From positions 1 through 64,000 of the forward strand of contig CBDCAW010000021.1 of NCBI GenBank assembly GCA_965214025.1: 64,000 nt of DNA, given 5' to 3'. The notes below the pieces were generated by a model, which was not told the origin of the DNA, did not search any database, and saw only the letters and a program-made list of their open reading frames with translations. This document shows positions 16,263 to 24,511 of this stretch, one piece after another. Origin of the DNA: Granulosicoccus sp965214025 (GTDB taxonomy: Bacteria > Pseudomonadota > Gammaproteobacteria > Granulosicoccales > Granulosicoccaceae). The number at the start of each line of letters is the position of its first letter. Within the stretch, counting starts at the first letter, position 1. The position numbers were made by a program, and so were the translations under genes.

Positions 16263-17195
16263 TCAATAGCCACGCGCCAGGTCCGCTTCGTCATCCACCC
16301 GACCAACCGCTTCGAAGGTTCGCAGGTTGTCGGCGATGATCTGCCCACCGGTTTCCGGATCGATCAGTGAGGCGATATGCGGGGTCACCAGAATGTCGGG
16401 ATGCTGCCAGAAGGCATGTTCCGGTGGCAGCGGTTCCACCTCGAATACATCAAGCGCGGCCTGGCCGATCTGGCCCGAGTCGAGTGCGGCCAGCAGATCG
16501 GCCTCCACCAGGTGTTGGCCGCGAGCCGCGTTGATCACGGAGGCACCGCGTGGCAGCTGCGCAAACAGAGCGGCGTTCAGGCAATGCCGCGTCGCTGGCG
16601 TCAGCGGTAGCAGGCACACGAGAATGTCGCAATCGGTGAGAAAGGCGCCCAACTGCTCGTCGCCTGCGTGACTGCGCAGCCCGGCAAGCGTAGTACCGCC
16701 GCGCGACCAACCGGAGACCTGAAAGCCGAGCGAGAGCAATGTGGTTGCGCACGCCGTGCCCAGGTTGCCAAGGCCCATGATGCCCACACGCCGCCGCGAG
16801 GCGGGTGGCACGATGGCGGGCGCCCAGCGCGCCTCGCGCTGGGCTGCCTGCAGCGTCGGCAGATCGCGATGCATGCGCAACACCTGCAACGCCACGTACT
16901 CACGCATGCGCTGGACCAGATCGAGCCCCGTGGTCTTGATGATCGACACACCGGGTGGGCACTGCGGGTCAGCCAGTACATGATCGATGCCCGCGCCGAT
17001 GGACACGATCGCCTTCAGGTGAGGAAAGCCTGCCATCCAGCCAGGCCGGGGTTTCCACACCACGACATAGCGCACCGCGTCGGCCGGGCCCGGATCGTCC
17101 GAGTCACGGATGTCCCAGTCGGGCAGCAGCGTGCGCAGGTGTGTAACCCACCAGGCACGGCGCCGGGTGCTGGGAATGGAGATGACCACGCTCAT
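16263..17195 (-). CDS. D-2-hydroxyacid dehydrogenase, glyoxylate/hydroxypyruvate reductase A-like
   Basis: A 310-residue NAD(P)-dependent reductase. The Rossmann motif is VGIMGLGNLGTACATTLLSLG, near residue 140. CLLPLTPATRHCLN, INAARGQHLVEADLL (Arg) and the catalytic Glu/His region LDVFEVEPLPPEHAFW...VTPHIAS complete the family pattern. It probably reduces glyoxylate or hydroxypyruvate in the cytosol. The ATG at 17195 (MSVVISIPSTRRR) is preferred over a GTG 18 bases upstream. The gamma-glutamyltransferase gene lies 40 bases upstream on the same strand. Confidence 0.88.
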   Translation of the reverse strand: MSVVISIPSTRRRAWWVTHLRTLLPDWDIRDSDDPGPADAVRYVVVWKPRPGWMAGFPHLKAIVSIGAGIDHVLADPQCPPGVSIIKTTGLDLVQRMREYVALQVLRMHRDLPTLQAAQREARWAPAIVPPASRRRVGIMGLGNLGTACATTLLSLGFQVSGWSRGGTTLAGLRSHAGDEQLGAFLTDCDILVCLLPLTPATRHCLNAALFAQLPRGASVINAARGQHLVEADLLAALDSGQIGQAALDVFEVEPLPPEHAFWQHPDILVTPHIASLIDPETGGQIIADNLRTFEAVGRVDDEADLARGY

Positions 17196-17234
17196 GGTGT
17201 GTACGATCCGCACGATAACCCTGAATTGTACACA

Positions 17235-18839
17235 TCAAGCACGAACATCCACCAGCGGGGCAGGGGCGGCCGGAGGATCGAAGGCGGCCGGCCCGCTGGC
17301 ACTGCCACTTGGTAACGAGGGGTCGTTGAGGCCGGTGCATTCCCCGGAACCGGCCTCGGAAGGGGGCGTGCGTGCCACGCCTGACACACAGGCGTAGAGC
17401 TTCGGAAACACGCACTGCTCGGCGATGTCCATATCGTGTTGCGAGCCCAGCGCCCGCAGCACCTCGTCGCCCAGCCTCGGGTCGGCACGTAACGAACCGC
17501 TACCGACGGAGTCGATGCGCGGAGTATGCATCGCCTCGGCCAGGCCCATGTCGAAGTCGAGCATCAAGGCCGCTACCTGCGTCACAGCCGGCATGATCTG
17601 ATTGCCACCCGAGGCGCCCAGCGCGAACAGCGATTGACCGTCACGTACCGCCACGGTCGGACACATGTTGCTCGAGTTGATGCGCCTACACGGGGCCAGG
17701 CTGGTAGTAAAGCCCGGTCGCGGATCGAAGTAGGAGACGGCGTTGTTCATCAGCAGCCCGGTGGCGGGCAGCGTCACGCCGGAACCGAAGCGGTTCAGCA
17801 GCGTATGGGTCAGTGCCACCATGTTACCGGCGCTATCCACGGTGGAGAGATGGGATGTGCAGCTGCCCACTTCCGTGACCCGGCCGCGGCGTGCCCGGTG
17901 GCTGTGCCAGGCCGCTTCGAGTGCATTGGCGTACAGCACCCAGGTGGCGGGTGTGGGTGCCGGTGGCGGGGCGGGCAGCTCGCTGGCGATGATCGACAGC
18001 ATCTCGGCGAGCCGGCCGCCGCCGCTGGTCTCACCGGGGGTGTACAGCGTGGCACCGCGATGTGTGCACAGGCTTGCATCGCACAGCAAGGCTTCGTAGG
18101 CGGCCAGGTCGTCACCGTCGATGAGCGAGCCGCCGCGTTGCAGGTCGGCGACGATGCGTTCTGCCAGTTCACCACGGTAGAAGTCTTCGGCGCCACCGCA
18201 GGCCCAACTCTCGAGCGTGTTGGCTAGCCCGGGTACAATCCAGGGCCGTTCCGGCGGCAACGGGCAACCATCGGGCAGGTAGATGCCGGCCGACGCGGCA
18301 TCGGTACGCAGCGTCGGCATCGCCAACGCGGTTTGAAGGGTGGTGAACCAGTCGGCGGCACGGCGAACGCCGGCCAGGGCGATGGCGGGTGCTGCAAGCT
18401 CTGTGCGGCTGCGGTTGCCGAACAGGCGTGCGGCGAGGTCGAAACCGGCGGCGGCGCCCGGCACCGTGACACTGCGATAACCCTGTACATTCAGACTGCC
18501 GCGTACGGTGGGAAAGCCCATCAGCGTGGCCGGCAGGTCGGGGTCTACCGGGTAGTCCTCCGCACGGCTACCGGCAGCCAGTACACCCTGGAAGTCGATC
18601 ACGTGGGCACGCTGTTCGCCGGCGAGCCAGATCGTCATCAGCCCGCTGCCACCGAGCCCGCACATCCAGGGCTCGACCACACCGAGCGCGAGTGCTGCTG
18701 CCAGCGCGGCATCGACCGCATTTCCCCCGGCGAGCAACTGCGCCGCGCCGGCGTTCGTTGCCAGCGCATGCTGAGACGCGACCATGCCACCGGTACCGGT
18801 GCACGAGGGCTTCGTCAGGTGCCAGTGTTCAGTGTTCAT
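17235..18839 (-). CDS. Gamma-glutamyltransferase family protein (Ntn hydrolase)
   Basis: A 534-residue protein. The N-terminus MVASQHALATNAGAAQLLAGGNAVDAALAA is typical of GGT, and GLGGSGLMTIW matches the substrate-binding loop. The autoprocessing site is GSC-TSHLSTVDSAGNMVALT, with the Thr of TSHLS the expected nucleophile and first residue of the small subunit. FGSGVTLPATGLLMNN and LGASGGNQIMPAV are conserved small-subunit motifs. There is no obvious signal peptide, unlike periplasmic GGT, so a cytoplasmic glutathione- or acyl-hydrolysing role is possible. It lies between the hydroxyacid dehydrogenase and the exopolysaccharide locus. Confidence 0.87.
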   Translation of the reverse strand: MNTEHWHLTKPSCTGTGGMVASQHALATNAGAAQLLAGGNAVDAALAAALALGVVEPWMCGLGGSGLMTIWLAGEQRAHVIDFQGVLAAGSRAEDYPVDPDLPATLMGFPTVRGSLNVQGYRSVTVPGAAAGFDLAARLFGNRSRTELAAPAIALAGVRRAADWFTTLQTALAMPTLRTDAASAGIYLPDGCPLPPERPWIVPGLANTLESWACGGAEDFYRGELAERIVADLQRGGSLIDGDDLAAYEALLCDASLCTHRGATLYTPGETSGGGRLAEMLSIIASELPAPPPAPTPATWVLYANALEAAWHSHRARRGRVTEVGSCTSHLSTVDSAGNMVALTHTLLNRFGSGVTLPATGLLMNNAVSYFDPRPGFTTSLAPCRRINSSNMCPTVAVRDGQSLFALGASGGNQIMPAVTQVAALMLDFDMGLAEAMHTPRIDSVGSGSLRADPRLGDEVLRALGSQHDMDIAEQCVFPKLYACVSGVARTPPSEAGSGECTGLNDPSLPSGSASGPAAFDPPAAPAPLVDVRA

Positions 18840-18857
18840 CTCGGCGTTTGCACGGCG

Positions 18858-20546
18858 TCAGGGTTCGATGACTCGATGCCGGCGTCCGGGTTCGTCGCCG
18901 ACCGGCTGAAAGTCCGGCAGGCTATCGATGAAACGTTCGACGTGATCGACATAGCCCTGACCATAAAACAATGCCGACTTCTCGCTGACGGCAAACACGT
19001 CATCGTAGATGAATACCCGATGGCCGGCTGCCAGTGTCGCGTCGACCTTTTCGTTCAGATGGCTCGGCGGCACGCCCTGCAGGTAATCGGTCACGAGATC
19101 GTCGGGCACCACGCCGCCGTAATAGACGATGAACGATGCGGTGGGCCACGGGTCGCCGATGATCACCCGATCGCCGCGCTCGATGCTGTCGACGAAACTG
19201 CCGATGCGCCACTGGTGGTAATCGAACTTGCCGTCAGTAACGAACTGCATGGTGCCGAAGAGGTTGATCAGCAACAATCCGATCGTCAGCGCTCCCATGG
19301 TTCTGACGGCCTGCAGCCGGTCCATTGCCCAGGCAAGCACGATCCACAGGCATACGGACTGTACGATCCAGAAGTCGATGTTTCGGCTGAAGTAGAACGT
19401 GAACATGAGTGTCATGGGCAGCAACAGCAGCAGTACCATGATGATCGGCGGGCTGTGCCGGGCCGCGCGCCAGCATTGCATTGCTCGTAAGCAGGCAGCG
19501 ATGAAGCCTGCGAACCAGAGCACCGTTGCGGCCACCAGTGCACGCGCCATCCAGGGCGAGAGCGTGGCGACGAGAAAGCGCTCGTCGTCGAGCGAGTTCA
19601 CACTGAACTCGTGGCTCAGCACCCCATCCAGTTCGGGCAGGGCGAACACGAAATGTGCGCCGATCAGGGCGCGCCCGAGGCCGACGAAGGCGTATATCAC
19701 GGACTGCCATCTCAAACCGCCTACATACTGCGCAGCGGTGTCCTTGATCACGTTGCCCAGCAACCAGTGGAAGAAGCCTCCGGGTTGATTGAACACATTC
19801 AGGTGGAGAGCCACCAGTAGATACACGCCACCGACCAAACCGGTGGTGATCGCGGTGTAGGTGAACAGCATGCGATGCCTGCGTGCCACGGACCAGGTCG
19901 GCGTGGTGTAGATCGCGTAGAGGATCAACGGGCCCATCAGGATCGCGTACTGATGGAAGAGCGCGGCCAGGCTATGGACCAATGCCACGATGTAGAACGT
20001 GCGTGCCGTGCGCTGCTCGTCGGCCAGCAGGTACAGGCACAGGAACATCAGGCACATCGGCACCGCGTAGGCCTCCAGGCTCACGCTGTAGTACCACGAG
20101 CCGAACGAGACGGCCGGCAGGCAGGCACCGAGCAGGCTGCTGCCGTAGCTCATTCGCAGGCGACGGTGCAACAGCAGAAACACGATTTGCACGGTAAGCG
20201 CACCGCACAGGATATTCGGCAAGGTGCCCAGTTCCAGCAGTGTCAGCGGAACTCCCAGGGTCGTACCCGCCTGCATTGCCGATTGCATGAGCGGCAGTGT
20301 GAGCAGATGATTGGCATGCCAGACATCGATATCCTGCACGGCCGCGGCAAGGTAGTAGATGCTGTCGTGAGCCACGCTCAGGTTGTGGCTCAGGTGCTGG
20401 CCGAACCAGGCCAGGGCGAGTATCAGCGGAAGGTAGCTGCGGATTCGCGAAGGCCATGTGGTCAAGCCTGCGGCAGAACGTGAAGTGAGGCGGGAGTCGT
20501 GCGGTTTCAACAAGGTCTCTGGCATGGCGACCCGTTGATCAGTCAT
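18858..20546 (-). CDS. Polytopic membrane protein of the polysaccharide locus (GT-C-like)
   Basis: A 562-residue protein with about 10-12 hydrophobic segments (for example YLPLILALAWFGQHL and PPIIMVLLLLLPMTLMFTFY). An acidic HD pair follows the first segment (VAHDSIYYLAAAVQDIDVWH) and a soluble C-terminal part of about 130 residues contains GDRVIIGDPWPTASFIVYYGG. The layout resembles GT-C membrane glycosyltransferases, but no diagnostic motif proves it. Its start overlaps the stop of the GT2 gene (20539) by 8 bases, so it belongs to the minus-strand exopolysaccharide operon. Confidence 0.7.
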   Translation of the reverse strand: MTDQRVAMPETLLKPHDSRLTSRSAAGLTTWPSRIRSYLPLILALAWFGQHLSHNLSVAHDSIYYLAAAVQDIDVWHANHLLTLPLMQSAMQAGTTLGVPLTLLELGTLPNILCGALTVQIVFLLLHRRLRMSYGSSLLGACLPAVSFGSWYYSVSLEAYAVPMCLMFLCLYLLADEQRTARTFYIVALVHSLAALFHQYAILMGPLILYAIYTTPTWSVARRHRMLFTYTAITTGLVGGVYLLVALHLNVFNQPGGFFHWLLGNVIKDTAAQYVGGLRWQSVIYAFVGLGRALIGAHFVFALPELDGVLSHEFSVNSLDDERFLVATLSPWMARALVAATVLWFAGFIAACLRAMQCWRAARHSPPIIMVLLLLLPMTLMFTFYFSRNIDFWIVQSVCLWIVLAWAMDRLQAVRTMGALTIGLLLINLFGTMQFVTDGKFDYHQWRIGSFVDSIERGDRVIIGDPWPTASFIVYYGGVVPDDLVTDYLQGVPPSHLNEKVDATLAAGHRVFIYDDVFAVSEKSALFYGQGYVDHVERFIDSLPDFQPVGDEPGRRHRVIEP

Positions 20547-21510
20547 GGCCCGTCAGTCCGCGGCGCGCAGGCCTGCGGGTGCGGTTCAGGATCACGTAGG
20601 CACTGGTGAGTGCGCGGTAGCCGCTCGGTGTGGTGCACTTGAGCAGGCACACCAGCCGGCTGCCCCACGACATGTTCACGGCATCGCGCCAGTGGCGGAA
20701 GTAGATGCCCAGCGCCGTGCGCACCGAATGTTTCGCTGCCATCGGGCCCAGCACACGCACCTGAAAGGCGGCGTGTTCAGGCGCGTCGATTTCATCGGCG
20801 ACCGACTCTATCCAGTATGCCGATTGCTTGAAGCCGGTGGATTGGGTGAGCCTGCCCGGGTCGTCCTCGTCGAACCAGGTGGCCAGCGCCTCGGGCAGCA
20901 TGGCGAAGCGAGCCCCGGCGCGCTCCAGCCGCCACATGAAGTCGTAATCCTCGTGCCGGGCAAGATCCGTGCGGAAGCCCGTGCGACGGCCGGCGCCGGC
21001 GGGCACTACCAGCGTATCGGTAGACAGTATGCCGCCACGGCTGAAGAGATAATGCAACAGCGACTCATCCAGTGCGATCAGGGAGGCGGGTATCGCCGCA
21101 CGTGCGCCACCACCGCGCCGGATATAGATTCGTGACCCGAGGCAGACATCGTCGGGATACCCTGCGTCTCGCAGCCAGGCATCACAGCATTGCAGCTTGT
21201 CTGGCTCGAACACGTCGTCTGAATCGAGGAAGGCGATGTAGCGGCCTCGGGCCTCGTTCATGCCGCGATTGCGCGCTGCCGATACCCCGAGGTTCTGCGG
21301 CTGCCGTAACAACCGGATACGCGGGTCGGCCAGCGCATCCACATCCAGCAGTACGGCTGGTTCGGAGCCGTCGTCGACCACCAGCAGCTCCCAACGATCG
21401 AAGCGTTGCTGCTGGCAGGAACGTATCGCGCGCTGCAGGGTGCCAATGCGGTTGTAAACCGGTATGACGACAGTGAAGAGCGGTGTAGTGCCCGCCGACG
21501 TGTCAGCCAA
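20539..21510 (-). CDS. Family 2 glycosyltransferase
   Basis: A 323-residue GT-A enzyme. FTVVIPVYNRIGTLQRAIRS, LLVVDDGSEP and ARNRGMNEARGRYIAFLDSD followed by DVFEPDKL give the nucleotide-sugar site and the DxD-type motif (DSDD). The C-terminal part (LARHEDYDFMWRLERAG) matches the acceptor/catalytic base region. It adds one sugar to a lipid-linked repeat unit at the cytoplasmic membrane face. It overlaps both neighbours by 8 bases, evidence for a single operon. Confidence 0.9.
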   Translation of the reverse strand: MADTSAGTTPLFTVVIPVYNRIGTLQRAIRSCQQQRFDRWELLVVDDGSEPAVLLDVDALADPRIRLLRQPQNLGVSAARNRGMNEARGRYIAFLDSDDVFEPDKLQCCDAWLRDAGYPDDVCLGSRIYIRRGGGARAAIPASLIALDESLLHYLFSRGGILSTDTLVVPAGAGRRTGFRTDLARHEDYDFMWRLERAGARFAMLPEALATWFDEDDPGRLTQSTGFKQSAYWIESVADEIDAPEHAAFQVRVLGPMAAKHSVRTALGIYFRHWRDAVNMSWGSRLVCLLKCTTPSGYRALTSAYVILNRTRRPARRGLTGHD

Positions 21511-23728
21511 CGGTGGAATCGCCAGCGACGGATCGGGTCACCCGTTCGGCTTCAGCCCGCCTATGGCGGACGATCTCCGCCTGAATCTGGGCGATGACGC
21601 AAGCCTCCGCACCGTCGGCGATGGATGACATGGCCGTACTCTCGAGTACCGCTCGCACTTCGGCCGGTGAGTCGAACAGGCCCACGATCAGCACCGGTAT
21701 GATTTGCTCGCTGGAGCTCTTGCTGTACCACGCCAGAGGCAAGTGTTCGGCCAGATCGGTGAGCGACTTGCCAACGTCTCCCGGTGCCCGCGGCTTGGTC
21801 AGGCGGATGGTGAAGCGCTCCGGTGATTGCTGCAGCAACCAGGCCTCGCCGTAGACGGGTGATGGAATCGTACCCGGTGGTCGCCGCTGGCGATTGCGCC
21901 GCAGGCTGACCACGTTCGACAGGCGATCGGCCGAGACCGTCGATCGCCCTGTGAGCTTGTATGCGGGTAGCCTGTCGAGCATCGGTACGCCGTAGTTCAG
22001 TGTGTGGCTTGCTTGCCCGTCGAAGTGCGATGCCTGAAGATCGGCAAAAGCTTGTTCGCGGTGATCGCCCGATACTGGCACGGTGGCTGGCAGGCGTTTA
22101 CCCGTGAGGCGGGCCAGGTAGTGTTCGCTGCTCGCATAGTCGAAGTGTTCCGACTCGAACAGACTCTCATCGAGCGCATCGACGATGATGCCCGTCGGGT
22201 TTCCGGCCTCGCTGTACAACCGTTGCAGCGCACGTTCCAGCGCGTCGTTTCGACGCATCAGCACCGGTAGGGTACTCACCAGCAAACCGAGGCTGCAGGA
22301 CTGGTTGATCAGAGCGGCATTCGGACTGTCGAGCACCGGTGGCGCATCGATGATGATCGTGTGGTAAGTGCTGCTCCAGTCTTCCAGGCAGTGCTGCAGG
22401 CGCTCGCCACTGAGCAACACGGCTGCATCGGCCAGCAGCCCCTCGGCTGACAGGCTGTCGGGCAGGCCGGGATGGCACTTGACCGCCTGGTTGATCGGCG
22501 CGAGCCCCTTGAGCGCGGCTACCGCCCCGTGCGCGGCGCCACGTACGCCGACCAGCGAGCCATTGTCGAGAGCACCCTGCGAGTGAATTCCGGTACTGCG
22601 CGAGCCCGACCGACCTGACGCACGCCCGCCTGCGGAGCCGTCCGAAGAACCGTGCCGTGCATCGAGTGAGGTGAGATCGACATAAAGCGTACGCCGTTCG
22701 CGCCGAGTACTGGCCTTGGCCAACCGCCAGGCGACCGAGCCGTCGTCGTCGTGGGGCGCGTCGAGCGTTGTGACCATGACCGTGTTCGCCGCGTCTGCGG
22801 GCAGTGCCTTTTGCACGTTGATCAGAGCCTTGTCGGCAAGTTGTTGTCGCACGGACGACTTGCGATCACGGCCTGTGAGCTGCGGAAAGCTCCCCATCCA
22901 GACCGCCGAGCTACCGTTCAACGTAGGCAGCCGCGAGCGTAACTGATGCCTGTAGAGGCATTTTCCCAGCAGCACGGTTACCGTGGCCAGGGCCGCCAAC
23001 AGTGCGATCAGCGCCAGCAGCAGCTTCTTCTTCGGGTAGGAGGCCGAATCGGGTACTTGAGCCTTCGAGATGATGCGGGCGAAGGGACGAAGGCTGGCCA
23101 GGCTGTTCACCTGACTGACTTCGCTGAGGCGGTTTTCGAGAAACGCGATACGATCACGCAGCGAACCGGCATCCCGTTGTAGCCCTACCAGAGACGCCTT
23201 GGCCGGGTTAGCCGCCAGTTCCTCGGATTCCAGCCGTGCCATCTCGCGCTCGACGGATTCCATTCGGCTGTCGGCGATCGTCACCTTGCTTTGCAGCGCG
23301 CCGATGGTCTTGTCGATTTCCAGGCCCAGGCTCTCGCGCGTCTGTTGTAGTTGATTCGATGCCTGCTGTACCAGCGGATGTTTCTCGCCGTACTTGGTGG
23401 AAAGCTGGGTAAGTTCGGCCTGCAGGTCGAACTCGCGCTCGCGCAGCTGCCCGACCGCCGCCGACGCCAGTGCGGCCGGTATCGAATCGATGGCCGACGG
23501 TGTGTTGCGCATCGCCTGGGCCTGCCGCAGCTCGGCGCGTGCAGCGGCGCGTTCGGCATCGGCGTCGATCAACCGGTTGTTGAGCCCGGCAAGCCGCTGC
23601 TCAACCTTGCTGGAACCGTCGGCCGTAACCTGGCCCAGCGCACGGCGCTGTTCCTCGATGGCCTGCTCATTGCCGCTCAGCTTCTCACGCAGCTGAGCCA
23701 GCTTCGCTTCCAGCTGTTCGCTCGCCAC
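21503..23728 (-). CDS. Wzz/BY-kinase-like protein, C-terminal part (separated by a frame break)
   Basis: The frame carries a long coiled coil (about residues 1-220), a transmembrane segment KKKLLLALIALLAALATVTV near residue 230, and a region like the tyrosine autokinase/ParA fold. The Walker B-like YHTIIIDAPPVLDSPNAAL is clear. The expected Walker A is replaced by TTLDAPHDDDGSVAWRLAK with no GK[ST], so ATPase activity is doubtful. The C-terminus (AWLLQQSPERFTIRLTK, then IIPVLIVGLFDSPAEV) resembles a SPOR domain. The GTG at 23728 is unlikely to be a true start: the same frame continues upstream as sensible Wzz sequence (RAIVISFSAEDPNRAA) and joins the upstream reading frame near 24000. Role: polysaccharide chain-length control or export. 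Confidence 0.7.
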   Translation of the reverse strand: MASEQLEAKLAQLREKLSGNEQAIEEQRRALGQVTADGSSKVEQRLAGLNNRLIDADAERAAARAELRQAQAMRNTPSAIDSIPAALASAAVGQLREREFDLQAELTQLSTKYGEKHPLVQQASNQLQQTRESLGLEIDKTIGALQSKVTIADSRMESVEREMARLESEELAANPAKASLVGLQRDAGSLRDRIAFLENRLSEVSQVNSLASLRPFARIISKAQVPDSASYPKKKLLLALIALLAALATVTVLLGKCLYRHQLRSRLPTLNGSSAVWMGSFPQLTGRDRKSSVRQQLADKALINVQKALPADAANTVMVTTLDAPHDDDGSVAWRLAKASTRRERRTLYVDLTSLDARHGSSDGSAGGRASGRSGSRSTGIHSQGALDNGSLVGVRGAAHGAVAALKGLAPINQAVKCHPGLPDSLSAEGLLADAAVLLSGERLQHCLEDWSSTYHTIIIDAPPVLDSPNAALINQSCSLGLLVSTLPVLMRRNDALERALQRLYSEAGNPTGIIVDALDESLFESEHFDYASSEHYLARLTGKRLPATVPVSGDHREQAFADLQASHFDGQASHTLNYGVPMLDRLPAYKLTGRSTVSADRLSNVVSLRRNRQRRPPGTIPSPVYGEAWLLQQSPERFTIRLTKPRAPGDVGKSLTDLAEHLPLAWYSKSSSEQIIPVLIVGLFDSPAEVRAVLESTAMSSIADGAEACVIAQIQAEIVRHRRAEAERVTRSVAGDSTVG

Positions 23729-23738
23729 TCCTTCCTGC

Positions 23739-24476
23739 TCACGCTGCAGCCGTTGCTGGTCGTCGATATAGCGGGAGGCCAGTGCATTGGCGACGCTGGC
23801 CGCACGGTTCGGATCTTCGGCACTGAAGCTGATGACGATGGCGCGCGAGATGCCCTTGCGCTGGATGTCGAGGTTGCCGCTGAATTGATCGACAGCGTTG
23901 CCGATCGGATCGTGTGTGCCAGCGCCAGCGCCAGCGCCAGCGCCCGTGCCCGTTCCCGTTCCCGTTCCCGTTCCCGTTCCCGTGGTCTCGTCGTCTCGTC
24001 GTCGGGAGCAGGTCCTGGATCGCGGCCTTGATCTGCGCGCGAACCCCGGCGAGCATCTGTGCGGGAAACCCGGGCTGACCGGCCTCGTCCTTGCGGCCGT
24101 ATTCCTTGGTGTCCAGCAGCTGCTGATCGACCACCACCTGCTCGATCAGTTCACGCGAGTAGATCAGTTCGATCTCACTGGCAACCGCCTCCCCGTCGAC
24201 CACCAGGCTGGTGAGCGGGGTGTCGAATGTGGCCGAATGATTGCTCGCCCGATCCAGCGCGATCACCGCATGTGACCGATAGCGTGGAGTGAGGCTCGTA
24301 AGCACTGCCGCGCCGATCAGTGAGGTGATGATGACCACCCCGATGATCAGCCAGCGACGCCGCCACAGGGTGGACGCCATTTCCGCGAACGGCAGCATGC
24401 CGAAAGGGTTAGCGCTCGCTACCGTTGCGGAGCCCGGCGCGATGCCGGAATGAGGTATTCCATGTGTGCTGGACAC
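23739..24476 (-). CDS. Wzz/BY-kinase-like protein, N-terminal part (frame-broken)
   Basis: The first ~155 residues are a normal Wzz chain-length-determinant N-terminus: a transmembrane segment (RRRWLIIGVVIITSLIGAAV), then YRSHAVIALDRAS and EIELIYSRELIEQVVVDQQL. After IQDLLPTT the frame turns into Arg-rich nonsense (RRRDHGNGNG, RWRWRW) and stops at 23739. The other frame then gives sensible protein leading into the 21503-23728 reading frame. The break falls at two tandem 8-bp copies (23986-24001), next to eleven hexamers (23918-23983). Removing one base or adding one more 8-mer restores the frame. Phase variation, decay or a sequencing error are all possible. Confidence 0.65.
   Translation of the reverse strand: MSSTHGIPHSGIAPGSATVASANPFGMLPFAEMASTLWRRRWLIIGVVIITSLIGAAVLTSLTPRYRSHAVIALDRASNHSATFDTPLTSLVVDGEAVASEIELIYSRELIEQVVVDQQLLDTKEYGRKDEAGQPGFPAQMLAGVRAQIKAAIQDLLPTTRRRDHGNGNGNGNGNGHGRWRWRWRWHTRSDRQRCRSIQRQPRHPAQGHLARHRHQLQCRRSEPCGQRRQCTGLPLYRRPATAAA
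23918..23983. repeat. Hexanucleotide array in the Wzz-like gene
   Basis: Eleven imperfect 6-bp units on the plus strand: four GCCAGC, two GCCCGT and five TCCCGT. In the sensible minus-strand frame they encode alternating Thr-Gly and Ala-Gly dipeptides. Changes in hexamer number would alter linker length but not frame. Confidence 0.9.
23986..24001. repeat. Tandem octamer at the Wzz frame break
   Basis: Two copies of TCTCGTCG followed by TCG. Octamer gain or loss changes the reading frame. Counting codons, a third copy would join the N-terminal frame to the downstream frame; a single copy would not. Confidence 0.8.
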
Positions 24477-24511
24477 GTGCGGACGTCAAGTTTGGAGAAA
24501 AATCGAACGGG

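Noticed and set aside
16263..18839. Dehydrogenase and gamma-glutamyltransferase considered as part of the polysaccharide operon
   Set aside because: They share the strand and have short gaps, but their functions do not fit and no sequence evidence decides; they are described as neighbours only.
23898..24001. Short regular repeats considered as a CRISPR array
   Set aside because: The units are 6 and 8 bp and contiguous, without spacers, and they lie inside a coding sequence.
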